A stretch of DNA of 64,000 nucleotides from positions 1-64,000 of the forward strand of contig NZ_AUML01000002.1 of assembly GCF_000430665.1 (NCBI RefSeq). The letters run 5' to 3'. The DNA comes from Aquimarina muelleri DSM 19832. GTDB lineage: Bacteria > Bacteroidota > Bacteroidia > Flavobacteriales > Flavobacteriaceae. Under the pieces are notes generated by a model that saw nothing but the letters and a program-made list of their open reading frames with translations, searched no databases and had not been told where the DNA came from. Below, piece by piece: positions 16,207 through 24,900 of the stretch (the first letter of the stretch is position 1; each line of letters begins with the position of its first letter). A program made the translations under genes and the position numbers.

Positions 16207-16223
16207 ATTATGTAAAATAGAAT
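16207..16223. repeat. 17-bp island motif ATTATGTAAAATAGAAT, copy 2
   Basis: Identical to 11312-11328 and placed 2 nt after the stop of the GIY-YIG-like gene. Confidence 0.75.
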
Positions 16224-16648
16224 CTAAAATCTCAAAAATGGCCTCAGAAAACTTTGGGCTAAACAATAGGCAAAGGAGCGTCCATATTTTAGAGGTCTAG
16301 TACTAAGGTTTAATCAAAGTTTTCCATATTCATTCTAGTTATAAACAATCTTATAAGTTAGAATGTTTTCTAAAATATAGCGACTGCGCCGTACATTGTT
16401 TCCAAAGTTTTGTGCAGCCTTGATTTTTTTGTTTAGCTCACGCGTTAATATTTTATTGGAGTTCGTGAATCTCCTAAAGTCGATTTCTTTTTTTATCAAG
16501 ACAAAAAGATATGCAAACCCTTAGAATGTTTAATCTGTGTTCTGCAGATAGCATGTGTATAGAAATTATCTCGTCAGAGTAATTTTATACTTATGCGGCA
16601 ACCTTCACGAGAATAGCGTAAAAACTTTTATCACGTATATTTTATCAA

Positions 16649-16720
16649 ATACGCGATTTATAAATTACCTAAAAGTGTTTGCTTTTTTTGGTGTGGCCAA
16701 GCGATGGCAAATTGTGTGTA
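16649..16720. repeat. Direct repeat of the island, copy 2
   Basis: Second copy of 11424-11497, from TACGCGATTT to AATTGTGTGTA, in the same orientation. Confidence 0.65.
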
Positions 16721-16779
16721 GAGAAAAATGCATTGAGCATTTTTATTTACAAAACAATAAAGCGGTCGGGCGCGGCAAT

Positions 16780-16820
16780 TTTACATAACGGCAAATTATA
16801 GCTACAAATGGTAAACGTGA
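16780..16820. repeat. Left-arm fragment of the palindromic element
   Basis: TTTTACATAACGGCAAATTATAGCTAC and the following AAATGGTAAACG resemble the left outer arm of elements 1 and 2, without a matching right arm nearby. Confidence 0.45.
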
Positions 16821-16902
16821 GGTTTAATCATAAACGCTACAAAATAATTTTAATGACCCCAGTAGCTACGATTATTATGAAATAGAATTATCCTGGGATA
16901 TT

Positions 16903-17084
16903 TTACATAGTATTACATTATAGCTACTAATAATAAACTGGCGTGAGTAAAACGGCTGTTACATAAATGCTAACGATATAGACCTAAAGGCGCTATATCT
17001 GCATCTATGTAAAATAGAACCGAAAAAGTTCTATTCGCCGTTTTACTCATATATTATATTTGTACTATAATTTATATTATGTAA
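16903..17084. repeat. Palindromic structured island element 2
   Basis: A 182-bp palindrome with the plan of element 1. Outer arms begin TTACATAG and end TATGTAA. The middle stem GAGTAAAACGGC 16945-16956 pairs perfectly with 17037-17048; GTTACATAAATGC 16958-16970 pairs with 17001-17013; GATATAG 16975-16981 pairs with 16993-16999. The side hairpin AATAGAAC/GTTCTATT (17013-17020, 17028-17035) sits on the 3' arm. Middle stem and side hairpin differ in sequence from element 1 yet pair in both. Confidence 0.8.
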
Positions 17085-17186
17085 AATAGAATGTTTTAAA
17101 ACAGCTACTCTATATTAGAATTGCTGTTTTAAAATTTATTTATGATTTTGGTGTTTTAAGCTTTTCTAAAACGTAACATATTTATC

Positions 17187-18737
17187 TTACCAAGATATCG
17201 GCACATAGTCTTTTAAAAATTTTCCTGCCCAATGTTTTCCTGTATTGATACCGTCAAATAATGGATCCATAACTCGTGCTGCACCATCTACAATATCTAA
17301 TGGCGGTTGAAAATCATGTAGTTCTTCTTTTCTTTTTGCCAAAATTGCAGGATCTTCGTCTGTAACCCAACCTGTATCTACAGCATTCATAAAGATTCCT
17401 TCTTTTGCTAAACTACCCGCCGCTGTATGCGTTAACATATTTAAAGCTGCTTTTGCCATATTGGTATGCGGATGACGATCTTCCTTAAAAAAACTATGAA
17501 ACTTTCCTTCCATAGCAGAAACATTAATTATATGTTTTTGCCCTGTATAGTCTTTTTTCATAATTTCAGATAAACGATTGCATAATACAAATGGCGCTAC
17601 CGAGTTTACCAATTGTACTTCTATCATTTCTGTAGTTTCAATTTCTCCAAGTTTTAAACGCCAACTATTTGTGGTTCTTAAATCTACTTGCTGTAAATCT
17701 GCATCCAACTCCCCTTCTGGAAATACCTCCTTAGCAACCAGTGAATTATCAAAACTATATGGTATTTGTGATAGCTTTGCAGATGCTCGTAAACCTATTC
17801 CTGGTTCTGGTCCATGCCAAGTTACTGGCATATTTTGATTAGATGATGCTCCTGTAGTCAATGCTTGCAATTCTTGTAAACACTCCAGATGATCTACTAA
17901 TACGTCTTTAGCATATTTTGGTAATTCTTCTATTGGCAATTGCTCATTTTCCATTAAATGGGAATAAAACCCAGCAGGACGCCTAACCGTTTGTGCAGCG
18001 TTATTTATTAATATATCTAAACGCTTATACCGTTGCTCTATAAAATTACAAAAAATCTCTACACTAGGTATATGTCGTAAATCTAACCCATGAATTTTTA
18101 ACCGATGTCCCCACGAAGTAAAATCATCTTCTCTAGAAAAACGTAATGCTGCATCTACAGGAAAACGTGTAGTTGCTACTACCGTTGCACCTCCTCGTAA
18201 TAGCATTAAAGCAATATGGTACCCTATTTTTAAACGGGATCCGGTAATTATAGCTACTTGCCCTTTAACATCGGCTGTTTGAAAACGTTTCGCATAATTA
18301 AAATCACCACATTCGCCACACATAGTATCATAAAAATGATGTAGTTTGGTAAATTCGGTTTTGCATACATAACAATTTCTTGGTGAAGATAATTCTGGTT
18401 GCTCTGTATTCCTGATTTCAGATACTGGAAGCAATTTTGGAGCTACAAATACGGTAGCTTCTCGAGCACTTCGTATTCCTGTTTTTTTACGGGCATCTTT
18501 GTTTCTTGCAGCAATCTTACGCTTTGCCGCTTTTTCAGAGTCCTTTTTTCTTTGTTTAAACTCCTCCTTATTAGGTCTGGATAACATCCCTGCAGCTTTC
18601 ATTAACGCGACTCTTCGCTCTTCAGAAATATCAAAAATAGTATTAGTATTAGATATTAATTTTTCTAATGTTATAATGCACTGATCTATTTCTTCGATAG
18701 TAACTCCTTGTTTACTATCTATTTCATTCTGTTCCAT
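17187..18737 (-). CDS. SDR-family protein with N-terminal coiled region and zinc ribbon
   Basis: A 516-aa protein in three parts. Residues 1-90 are helical and very basic ([22 protein letters not shown]). Residues 122-143 hold CYVC and CGEC, a four-Cys zinc ribbon. From 158 on there is an SDR Rossmann fold with TGSRLKIG (165-172), NNAAQT (245-250) and Ser407 in INVSAMEG. At the YxxxK position the sequence reads T425-NMA-K429, so the catalytic Tyr is absent while Lys remains. Classical dehydrogenase chemistry is therefore doubtful; nucleotide binding or a non-redox role is possible. It seems a coherent, intact family and stands alone. Confidence 0.82.
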   Translation of the reverse strand: MEQNEIDSKQGVTIEEIDQCIITLEKLISNTNTIFDISEERRVALMKAAGMLSRPNKEEFKQRKKDSEKAAKRKIAARNKDARKKTGIRSAREATVFVAPKLLPVSEIRNTEQPELSSPRNCYVCKTEFTKLHHFYDTMCGECGDFNYAKRFQTADVKGQVAIITGSRLKIGYHIALMLLRGGATVVATTRFPVDAALRFSREDDFTSWGHRLKIHGLDLRHIPSVEIFCNFIEQRYKRLDILINNAAQTVRRPAGFYSHLMENEQLPIEELPKYAKDVLVDHLECLQELQALTTGASSNQNMPVTWHGPEPGIGLRASAKLSQIPYSFDNSLVAKEVFPEGELDADLQQVDLRTTNSWRLKLGEIETTEMIEVQLVNSVAPFVLCNRLSEIMKKDYTGQKHIINVSAMEGKFHSFFKEDRHPHTNMAKAALNMLTHTAAGSLAKEGIFMNAVDTGWVTDEDPAILAKRKEELHDFQPPLDIVDGAARVMDPLFDGINTGKHWAGKFLKDYVPISW

Positions 18738-18901
18738 AAAAAAAAATAAGCTGGCAAATTTAGTTTTAAAATCGGTATCTATACCATCTTATTTAAACAT
18801 TTTACCTAAGTAAGTGACGAAAAACCATACTTTAGCATTAATTATTGATATTCAATTAATTACACATGAATTTGTTTTGATATAGTGTTATTTATGAATA
18901 G

Positions 18902-18921
18902 ATTCCGTTCTTCAACGGAAT
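18902..18921. repeat. Perfect 8-bp inverted repeat between divergent genes
   Basis: ATTCCGTT and AACGGAAT flank a CTTC tetraloop. There is no T run, so it is more likely an operator or RNA hairpin than a terminator. Confidence 0.45.
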
Positions 18922-19038
18922 GATAAATCAGCTCATCTCCATATTGTGTGTATTTTGTCATGTATAAAGACATTTTATGTATAAAATTTTAGGAGGACTT
19001 CTACGCAAAAAATCTCCTGTTTTCATACATAAATATCA

Positions 19039-19046
19039 TACTTTTG
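19039..19046 (+). promoter_or_regulatory. Bacteroidota -7 element TACTTTTG, 4 nt from the start codon
   Basis: TACTTTTG matches TAnnTTTG and ends four bases before the ATG at 19051. Transcription would start at or very near the A of the ATG, giving a leaderless mRNA. A -33 box is not clear. Confidence 0.55.
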
Positions 19047-19050
19047 CGTC

Positions 19051-20253
19051 ATGTCAAAAAAGAAGCTTGCACAATTAGAGTTTATAACTCTAATGGCCTC
19101 CCTAATGTCAATCGTAGCACTTGCTATTGATGCTATTTTACCCGCTCTGGATAATATTGGAAAAACAATCGGAACCACACAACTTTCGGATAATCAACTG
19201 TTAATAACCATGATTTTTTTAGGTCTGGGTATTGGTCCATTAATTTTTGGCCCTATTTCTGATAGTTTAGGCAGAAAACCGATTGTTTATATTGGTTTTT
19301 TAATATTTATTGTAGCTAGTTTTATTTGTATTTATTCTACGAGTATAGAAATGATGGTTTTTGGCAGAATCTTACAAGGAATTGGACTTTCTGCCCCAAG
19401 GACTATAAGTATTGCAATGATAAGAGATTTATTTACAGGAGATTATATGGCACGTATTATGTCCTTTATTACCGTAGTATTTATTTTAGTGCCTATTATA
19501 GCACCAGCAATGGGCAAATTTTTTCTGGATCATTATAATTGGCAAGCAATATTTTATGTACAGCTTATATTTAGTATTCTGGTTTCTATCTGGTTCTGGA
19601 AAAGACAAGCAGAAACCTTAGAGTTATCTAAGCGAATAAAATTTACTCCCACTATTTTTATAGATGGTATAAAAGAATTAGTTAAACATAAAACTACAAT
19701 TGGCTTTACCATTATTTCTGGCTTTATTACAGGTTCTTTTATGGTATACCTAAGTACCTCTCAACAAATATTTGAGCAACAATATCATTTAAAAGAAGAG
19801 TTTCCTTATATTTTTGGGCTTTTGGCAATATCTATTGGTTCTGCTATTTTTCTAAACGGAATATTTGTGATTAAATATGGTATGGAAAAACTGGTAACAG
19901 CTTCTTTATTTGCTTTTTTTGGTGTTTCCTTATTGTATATTCTACTATTTTATAATTCTCCCAACCCAAGTGTCGTTGTTTTGTTATCGTTTTTTGCAAT
20001 GCAATTTTTTTCTATTGGCTTTTTATTCGGAAATTTAAGAGCTCTCGCAATGCAACCAATTGGGCATATTGCAGGAATCGGTGCAGCAATCACTGGCTTT
20101 ATTTCTACTATCATGGCTGTTCCTATTAGTATGTACATAGGTAAATTTGTAAAAGACTCTACTTTGCCTTTATTTATAGGTTTTTTACTATGCGCAACAC
20201 TATCTATCGTTATACTTTTATACTTAAAAATAATAGGAAAAACAGAAAGATAA
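19051..20253 (+). CDS. MFS transporter of the Bcr/CflA drug-resistance type
   Basis: A 400-aa inner-membrane protein with twelve hydrophobic segments. The opening (MASLMSIVALAIDAILPAL) and the motif A loop GPISDSLGRKPIVYIG (about residues 71-86) with FGRILQGIGLSAPRTISIAMIRDLF after it are the marks of Bcr/CflA-type exporters (DHA1). These expel bicyclomycin, sulfonamides and similar compounds with protons. The gene may be read from a leaderless transcript. It is followed by the YceI-like gene after 74 nt. The substrate is unknown. Confidence 0.9.
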   Translation: MSKKKLAQLEFITLMASLMSIVALAIDAILPALDNIGKTIGTTQLSDNQLLITMIFLGLGIGPLIFGPISDSLGRKPIVYIGFLIFIVASFICIYSTSIEMMVFGRILQGIGLSAPRTISIAMIRDLFTGDYMARIMSFITVVFILVPIIAPAMGKFFLDHYNWQAIFYVQLIFSILVSIWFWKRQAETLELSKRIKFTPTIFIDGIKELVKHKTTIGFTIISGFITGSFMVYLSTSQQIFEQQYHLKEEFPYIFGLLAISIGSAIFLNGIFVIKYGMEKLVTASLFAFFGVSLLYILLFYNSPNPSVVVLLSFFAMQFFSIGFLFGNLRALAMQPIGHIAGIGAAITGFISTIMAVPISMYIGKFVKDSTLPLFIGFLLCATLSIVILLYLKIIGKTER

Positions 20254-20327
20254 ATTATTAATTTCATTACATTTCTTCTTAGAATGATGTTTGATTATCT
20301 GTATCTTTAAAAATTTACTTTTAGTAT

Positions 20328-20909
20328 ATGAAAATTTTTATTTACATAGTAATAAGTATGTTTTTAATAGAAGGAGTCGCTCAGAATATTCTTACAAATG
20401 AATTAGCTCCTAATCCAAAACTTGATTATACTCTAATTAATGATTTTAAAAGACTTGAATTTGATAAAGAAAAATCTAGAATATCTTTTGATTGTAAAGA
20501 AGGAAATACTTCTGGTACCATTTCTGGGTTAGATTTTAAAATTAAATTTAACCCAAAAGACCCTGAAAATTCTAGTTTTATTGGAACTGCCCTTGTAAAA
20601 ACATTAGATACCGATAATTTTTTAAGAGATGGTCATCTTATGTGGGAAAAATTCTTTTATAAAAAAAAGTACCCAAAAATATTATTTAAAAGCACCCACG
20701 TAGTTGCCTTTGGCGAAAACACATACAAAGTTATTGGTAATTTGACTATAAAAGGGATAGAAAAAGAGGTTATTATTACATTCTCCCAAGATGATAAAAA
20801 ATTACTGGGTATTACCACTATTTATACTAGTGATTTTGGAATCCATATTCACGAAAATCGAGAACAGAATAAACTGGATGTACGTTTTTATTTTCCTATT
20901 CTCCCATAA
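20328..20909 (+). CDS. YceI-like periplasmic protein
   Basis: A 193-aa protein with a signal peptide (MKIFIYIVISMFLIEGVAQN, cleavage after about residue 18) and a YceI-like beta-barrel: FDKEKSRISFDCKEG at the start of the domain, the ISGLDFKIKFNP strand, FLRDGHLMWEKFF where family members read LR..F, and IGNLTIKGIEKEVIITF. YceI proteins bind isoprenoid-like lipids in the periplasm. It converges on the phosphopantetheinyl transferase gene with only four bases between stops. The assignment is based on the pattern of the barrel. Confidence 0.78.
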   Translation: MKIFIYIVISMFLIEGVAQNILTNELAPNPKLDYTLINDFKRLEFDKEKSRISFDCKEGNTSGTISGLDFKIKFNPKDPENSSFIGTALVKTLDTDNFLRDGHLMWEKFFYKKKYPKILFKSTHVVAFGENTYKVIGNLTIKGIEKEVIITFSQDDKKLLGITTIYTSDFGIHIHENREQNKLDVRFYFPILP

Positions 20910-20913
20910 TTTT

Positions 20914-21456
20914 TTAGATCAAAGCTACAAATGCCGAGTATTGCCCATGATGCGTTATCGATATTGGTATTGGTGTTGTTTTTTGATCTATACGTATAGT
21001 CGGTACGCCATTATTATCCTTTTCAAAACAAATTAAAGATATATGTGTATTTAGTTTTTGACAGATAATTTTCTTTGCTTCATAGCGTATGTCTGCAATA
21101 TTTTCATAAACCGAAGAAAAATAATCTTTATCCGAAATCCTAGCAATTGTATACATATATGTATCCTTAATTTCTGTATTTGTTTTATAGACCGAATTAT
21201 CGATATACACTTTCCCTACTAGGGTACACTCAAAACTTTTTGGATTGAGCGCAGGAGATAGCTTAAAACGCCTTTGATGAGCTTTATATACAGCTTCTTT
21301 CATGCTCCAATATTTCCACACTAACATTTCAGGATTTTTAGAGCTCAAAATATCCTTTTGTTCGGCACTGGTACATATTTTTTGTAACCAGCCCCTTCTC
21401 TGCCAATTACTTTGCTCTTTGGCTACTTGAAGATCTACAATATCATTGCCGATCAT
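20914..21456 (-). CDS. 4'-phosphopantetheinyl transferase
   Basis: A 180-aa transferase that loads the phosphopantetheine arm of CoA onto carrier-protein serine. Visible are IGNDIVDL at the N-terminus (Mg-binding Asp5 and Asp8), W50-SMK-E54-AVYKA (the WxxKEAxxK helix) and a C-terminal ISITHHGQYSAFVALI strand. It overlaps the ACP gene by four bases (ATGA) and is the last gene of the cluster, so it most likely activates the cluster's own ACP. Confidence 0.9.
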   Translation of the reverse strand: MIGNDIVDLQVAKEQSNWQRRGWLQKICTSAEQKDILSSKNPEMLVWKYWSMKEAVYKAHQRRFKLSPALNPKSFECTLVGKVYIDNSVYKTNTEIKDTYMYTIARISDKDYFSSVYENIADIRYEAKKIICQKLNTHISLICFEKDNNGVPTIRIDQKTTPIPISITHHGQYSAFVALI

Positions 21457-21707
21457 TTTGCTTTCAATTTTTGTTCTATTACTTGTATAGAAGCTTTAAC
21501 GGTTAACATTTTTTCCATTGCTTCATTATCTATTTCGATATCAAACTCATCTTCTACATCGAGTATTACATCTACCAAATTAGCTGAATTAATCTCCAGA
21601 TCTTTTATAAAATCGGTGTTTTCATTAAGATTTTGAAGCCCTTCTTCATTTTGCACATACGGCGTTATAATTACCCTTAGTTTAGATAGTAATTGTTCTT
21701 TATTCAT
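21453..21707 (-). CDS. Acyl carrier protein
   Basis: An 84-aa ACP. The attachment serine is Ser41 in DLEINSANLVDVILDVED, followed by the acidic recognition helix. The N-terminal helix (NKEQLLSKLRVII) and C-terminal helix 4 are normal. It is dedicated to the cluster by position, between ketosynthase (24 nt upstream) and its phosphopantetheinyl transferase (4-nt overlap), and is distinct in motif from a fatty-acid DSLD-type ACP. Confidence 0.93.
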   Translation of the reverse strand: MNKEQLLSKLRVIITPYVQNEEGLQNLNENTDFIKDLEINSANLVDVILDVEDEFDIEIDNEAMEKMLTVKASIQVIEQKLKAK

Positions 21708-21731
21708 TTTTTTGTGTTTAAATCGTCTATT

Positions 21732-23006
21732 TTAGGAATACTTTTTAAAAATAACACATGCATTTACATCTCCAAATCCAAAACTAGCTTTGGCTATAAT
21801 GTTTGGAGAAAAATCTAGTGTACGAGTAGGAATTTTTTCTCTATTAATTAAAGATGCAATTTCTGGATGCAGATCTTCACAATTTATGTTACCAAACACA
21901 TAATTTTCTTTAAGCTGCAATACCGTTGCAACACTTTCTATACTTCCTGATGCTGCAAGACAATGCCCTACCATACTTTTTAAGGAATTAATATAAGGAA
22001 AATCTTCTCCTTTTCGTTTTAATGCTTCACACCAATTTTGTATTTCATCTACATCTTTAATCGTAGCAGTTAAATGTCCATTTATAACATCTATATCCTC
22101 AGATTGTATACTTGCATTATCTATTGCTTTACGAATACAACGTTGTACTGCTTCATTATTGGGAGCGGTCATACTACCGCCACCACGTTGTCCACCACTA
22201 TTTACATGACCTCCTAATATTTCGGCATATATAGTTGCTCCTCTTTTTTTGGCACTCTCCAAGCTTTCTAGAACCAAAGCTCCTGCTCCACTACCTGGTA
22301 CAAAACCACTAGCAGTAGCACTCATAGGTCTGGAAGCTTCTGTTGGGTTATCATTGTATTTATATGGTAAAATGCGCATAGCATCAAAACCTCCCCAAAC
22401 GTAAGGACCACTATCACTAGTACTTCCTGCAAGGATAACTTCTGCTTCGTTATTAGTAATACGGTTATACGCCATTAAAATAGCTTCTGTACCTGTACTA
22501 CAAGCAGAAGAATTAGTGGTAACCATATTTCCGCAACCAATCATCCCCCCCAAAAAAGCACTAATCCCGCTCGCCATAGTTTGTGTAACTGTTGTGCTTC
22601 CTAATCTTCTAACATTTCCATTATCTACTTTATAAATGGCTTCTCTAAATTTATCTACTCCCAATATTCCTGTACCAAAAATCACTCCTGTATCCCAAAG
22701 AGGAATATTTGATTTGTTTACAGAAAACCCTGCATTTTGCCATGCATCCATACCTGCCATCACTCCATATTCCATACCAGAAGCACTTAAACCTTTTAAT
22801 TGAATAGAGTTAAAGTAATCATTTAAATATTCTTTTTTATATATTGGTAAACCAGCTATTTGACACGAAAAATTTAATCTTTTTAATTCTTCAATATAAC
22901 ATATACCACTCACCCCCTTTTGAATATTTGAATTAAATTCTGAAACGTTCGTTCCGCTTGAAGAAATTACCCCTAACCCCGTTATAACTACACGTCTTTT
23001 ATTCAT
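21732..23006 (-). CDS. Beta-ketoacyl-ACP synthase (FabF-like KS)
   Basis: A 424-aa condensing enzyme. The nucleophile is Cys169 in NSSACSTGTEAI; the two histidines are His311 (in NGHLTAT, replacing the common HGTGT) and His348 (in MVGHCLAASG). VVITGLGVISSSG opens the fold. It extends an acyl chain on the cluster ACP with malonyl units by decarboxylative condensation. The start overlaps the end of the hydrolase gene by 8 nt. The altered HLTAT motif marks it as a specialised KS rather than the housekeeping FabF. Confidence 0.9.
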   Translation of the reverse strand: MNKRRVVITGLGVISSSGTNVSEFNSNIQKGVSGICYIEELKRLNFSCQIAGLPIYKKEYLNDYFNSIQLKGLSASGMEYGVMAGMDAWQNAGFSVNKSNIPLWDTGVIFGTGILGVDKFREAIYKVDNGNVRRLGSTTVTQTMASGISAFLGGMIGCGNMVTTNSSACSTGTEAILMAYNRITNNEAEVILAGSTSDSGPYVWGGFDAMRILPYKYNDNPTEASRPMSATASGFVPGSGAGALVLESLESAKKRGATIYAEILGGHVNSGGQRGGGSMTAPNNEAVQRCIRKAIDNASIQSEDIDVINGHLTATIKDVDEIQNWCEALKRKGEDFPYINSLKSMVGHCLAASGSIESVATVLQLKENYVFGNINCEDLHPEIASLINREKIPTRTLDFSPNIIAKASFGFGDVNACVIFKKYS

Positions 23007-23901
23007 TATTTATAGCAAGATTAATAATAGATATTATTTTTTGCAACCCCTTTTTTGCTTCAGGTAAGATTGGTAAAAAAGGCCAAATATGTGGCATCTT
23101 TTCACCAAAAATTACATCGACAGTTGTTTTATTTAGTTTTTCTATTTTTTCAACCAATATTTCTTGATCTGGTGTTAAAATATCGTTACTAGCCATAAAA
23201 AGATGTATTGGAGGAAAGTTTTTAAAGTCTCCATATAAGGGTGAAATTAAAGGATCTTTTAATGATCGTTCTCCAGCACACATTTTTTTTGCTGATTTCA
23301 CTCCTTTTTTACTAAGAATAGGATCGATTAAATCTATAGATTCTATTTTTGGATTAGTTAAACTAGCATCAACCATAGGCGTAATAGCAATCAATCTACT
23401 CGGAGTTTCTTTTTCTTCTTTTAATAGTCGCTGTGTAAGAGTCATTATTAGGTTTCCTCCTACAGAATCCCCAATCAAAATAATTTTAGATGGATCAAAT
23501 ATTTTGATAGCTTCTAAATAAACTTGATATATATTTTCTGTTATTGTTTTGATAGTATATTCTGGTGCTTTTGGATAATCTACCACCCAAGCACTAGAAC
23601 GTGTCTGTTTTACAATTTTAGAGATAGTTTTCCAGTTTTCTTGAGTTGGACCATAAATAAAAGCTCCACCATGACAATATAATAATAAGAATCCTGTATC
23701 TGCTTCATTAGGCCAAATGTGGGTTACTTTGCTATTATAAATTTTTTTAGACTCAAATTTCAATCCTAATAGCAGTCGTAAATTTGGAGTATGTATGTCT
23801 TGTTTTCTTTTTTTTAAAAAATCAATTGGATCTTTGGTCCAAGATTTTTTTTCTCTTTTTATTTTAAGTGCTAATTTTAATAATGAATACCTTAAACTCA
23901 T
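22999..23901 (-). CDS. Alpha/beta hydrolase of the hormone-sensitive-lipase type
   Basis: A 300-aa cytosolic hydrolase. The oxyanion motif HGGA (77-80) and the nucleophile elbow GDSVGG with Ser146 are typical of HSL-family esterases; an Asp in SNDILTPD and a late His (KMPHIWPF) complete the triad. No signal peptide. In the cluster it may act as an acyl esterase or thioesterase that releases or edits an intermediate, or transfer an acyl group. The substrate is inferred only from location. Confidence 0.88.
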   Translation of the reverse strand: MSLRYSLLKLALKIKREKKSWTKDPIDFLKKRKQDIHTPNLRLLLGLKFESKKIYNSKVTHIWPNEADTGFLLLYCHGGAFIYGPTQENWKTISKIVKQTRSSAWVVDYPKAPEYTIKTITENIYQVYLEAIKIFDPSKIILIGDSVGGNLIMTLTQRLLKEEKETPSRLIAITPMVDASLTNPKIESIDLIDPILSKKGVKSAKKMCAGERSLKDPLISPLYGDFKNFPPIHLFMASNDILTPDQEILVEKIEKLNKTTVDVIFGEKMPHIWPFLPILPEAKKGLQKIISIINLAINNE

Positions 23902-24341
23902 ACTTTATTTTTGTTAAATGCCAATCCTGACACTATCCCTTTAGCAACTAAAACACCTTTAGAGTTATGCATTACTACATTACATTTTAATTTATTAAAT
24001 CTGAAATAAACTTTATTGGCTTTAACAATTACTTTTTCTTCAGGAAATACAGGCTTATAAAAATTCATTTCGTTGCTAGTCATAGCAACTCCAAAGTCCT
24101 GTGTATCCCAAACTCCTTTTAGCAAATAAATACCAAAACAAGCTAATCCTATCTGCGCCATACATTCTGTAAGTATAACACCAGGAGTAATAGGGGTATC
24201 TATAAAATGTCCTTCATAAAAATATTCATCTTTTTGAAATATATAATTCCCTATAATATGATCATCATCTACCTCTATTATTTCATCTACAAATAAAAAC
24301 GGTTTGGTATAGGGCAATTTTTGTATGATATCTTTATTCAT
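23898..24341 (-). CDS. FabZ-type 3-hydroxyacyl-ACP dehydratase
   Basis: A 147-aa hot-dog enzyme. The start is placed at 24341 (MNKDIIQKLPYTKPFLFVDEI); an ATG at 24371 would overlap the upstream lipoprotein gene. The active-site helix reads YEGHFIDTPITPGVILTECM, with His and the family's Glu. It dehydrates 3-hydroxyacyl-ACP, the step between ketoreduction and enoyl reduction. It overlaps the hydrolase start by four bases. Confidence 0.88.
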   Translation of the reverse strand: MNKDIIQKLPYTKPFLFVDEIIEVDDDHIIGNYIFQKDEYFYEGHFIDTPITPGVILTECMAQIGLACFGIYLLKGVWDTQDFGVAMTSNEMNFYKPVFPEEKVIVKANKVYFRFNKLKCNVVMHNSKGVLVAKGIVSGLAFNKNKV

Positions 24342-24354
24342 CAAAATAATTGGA

Positions 24355-24834
24355 TTAAAAAGCACATCCATTTGGTAATGGCTCTACGGTTTCTAAATTA
24401 CTGGCAAAAGTATTACCCAAAGTACTTTTTTTAAATCCTTTGGCTATACTACCTGTATATATTTTGGTACTATATCCTGTAGTATTCATGTGTACGCGTA
24501 TATACACCTTTTGCTCTTTTGTTATTTTTACAGGGCCACCTGACCTTACAAAAGGTTGTTCGTGTACATGGCTATGTGCCAAAACTCTACGGTAGATTAG
24601 TTTTTTATCCTCAGAGATAACTTCCCACCAATTTGCATATTGATCACACCCTTTATCAGGGCTTTGGATACCCACACTAAAAGAGTACCCATTTTCGATA
24701 CTTGTAACCGAAACACTGGTTACTTTTGCTTCGCTATTAGAATTATTATCTAAATTCTGCGCAATACTATTATCTTTTTTACAAGACATTGTATACAAAA
24801 GAAATGGTAGAAATATAAGTAGTCTATTTTTCAT
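24355..24834 (-). CDS. Lipoprotein of unknown function within the polyketide cluster
   Basis: A 159-aa protein with a lipoprotein signal (MKNRLLIFLPFLLYTMSCKK, lipidated Cys18). The mature part has an acidic Asn/Ser-rich linker and a beta-rich domain with Cys/Trp residues (GCDQYANWWEV), a His-rich loop (LAHSHVHEQPFVRSGGPVKI) and a C-terminal NGCAF. The two distal cysteines could form a disulfide in the periplasm. No known family was recognised. Its position between SDR and dehydratase suggests that the cluster's product, or its transport, has an envelope step. Confidence 0.8.
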   Translation of the reverse strand: MKNRLLIFLPFLLYTMSCKKDNSIAQNLDNNSNSEAKVTSVSVTSIENGYSFSVGIQSPDKGCDQYANWWEVISEDKKLIYRRVLAHSHVHEQPFVRSGGPVKITKEQKVYIRVHMNTTGYSTKIYTGSIAKGFKKSTLGNTFASNLETVEPLPNGCAF

Positions 24835-24900
24835 ATCTTATAACGTTAATTAATGGGTTCATTTTTTGTATTCTATAAATTTCTGTTATGTTTTAAAACT

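Larger units (their letters stand above)
16205..17186. other. 982-bp repeat-filled intergenic region
   Basis: It holds the 17-bp motif (16207-16223), the second direct repeat (16649-16720), an element fragment (16780-16820) and the complete palindromic element 2 (16903-17084). A 77-codon frame at 16555-16788 runs across repeat sequence and is rejected. Between 16230 and 16550 nothing recognisable is seen. Confidence 0.7.
18738..19050. other. 313-bp divergent intergenic region
   Basis: Between the divergently transcribed SDR and MFS genes. It contains a hairpin ATTCCGTT-CTTC-AACGGAAT at 18902-18921 without a T run, an AGGAG/CTCCT pair around 18991-19018, and the -7 element at 19039-19046. No small gene is seen. 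Confidence 0.6.

Noticed and set aside
16555-16788. 77-codon open frame in the island spacer
   Set aside because: It crosses the direct repeat and a hairpin fragment; composition and lack of homologous frame in the other copy suggest non-coding DNA.
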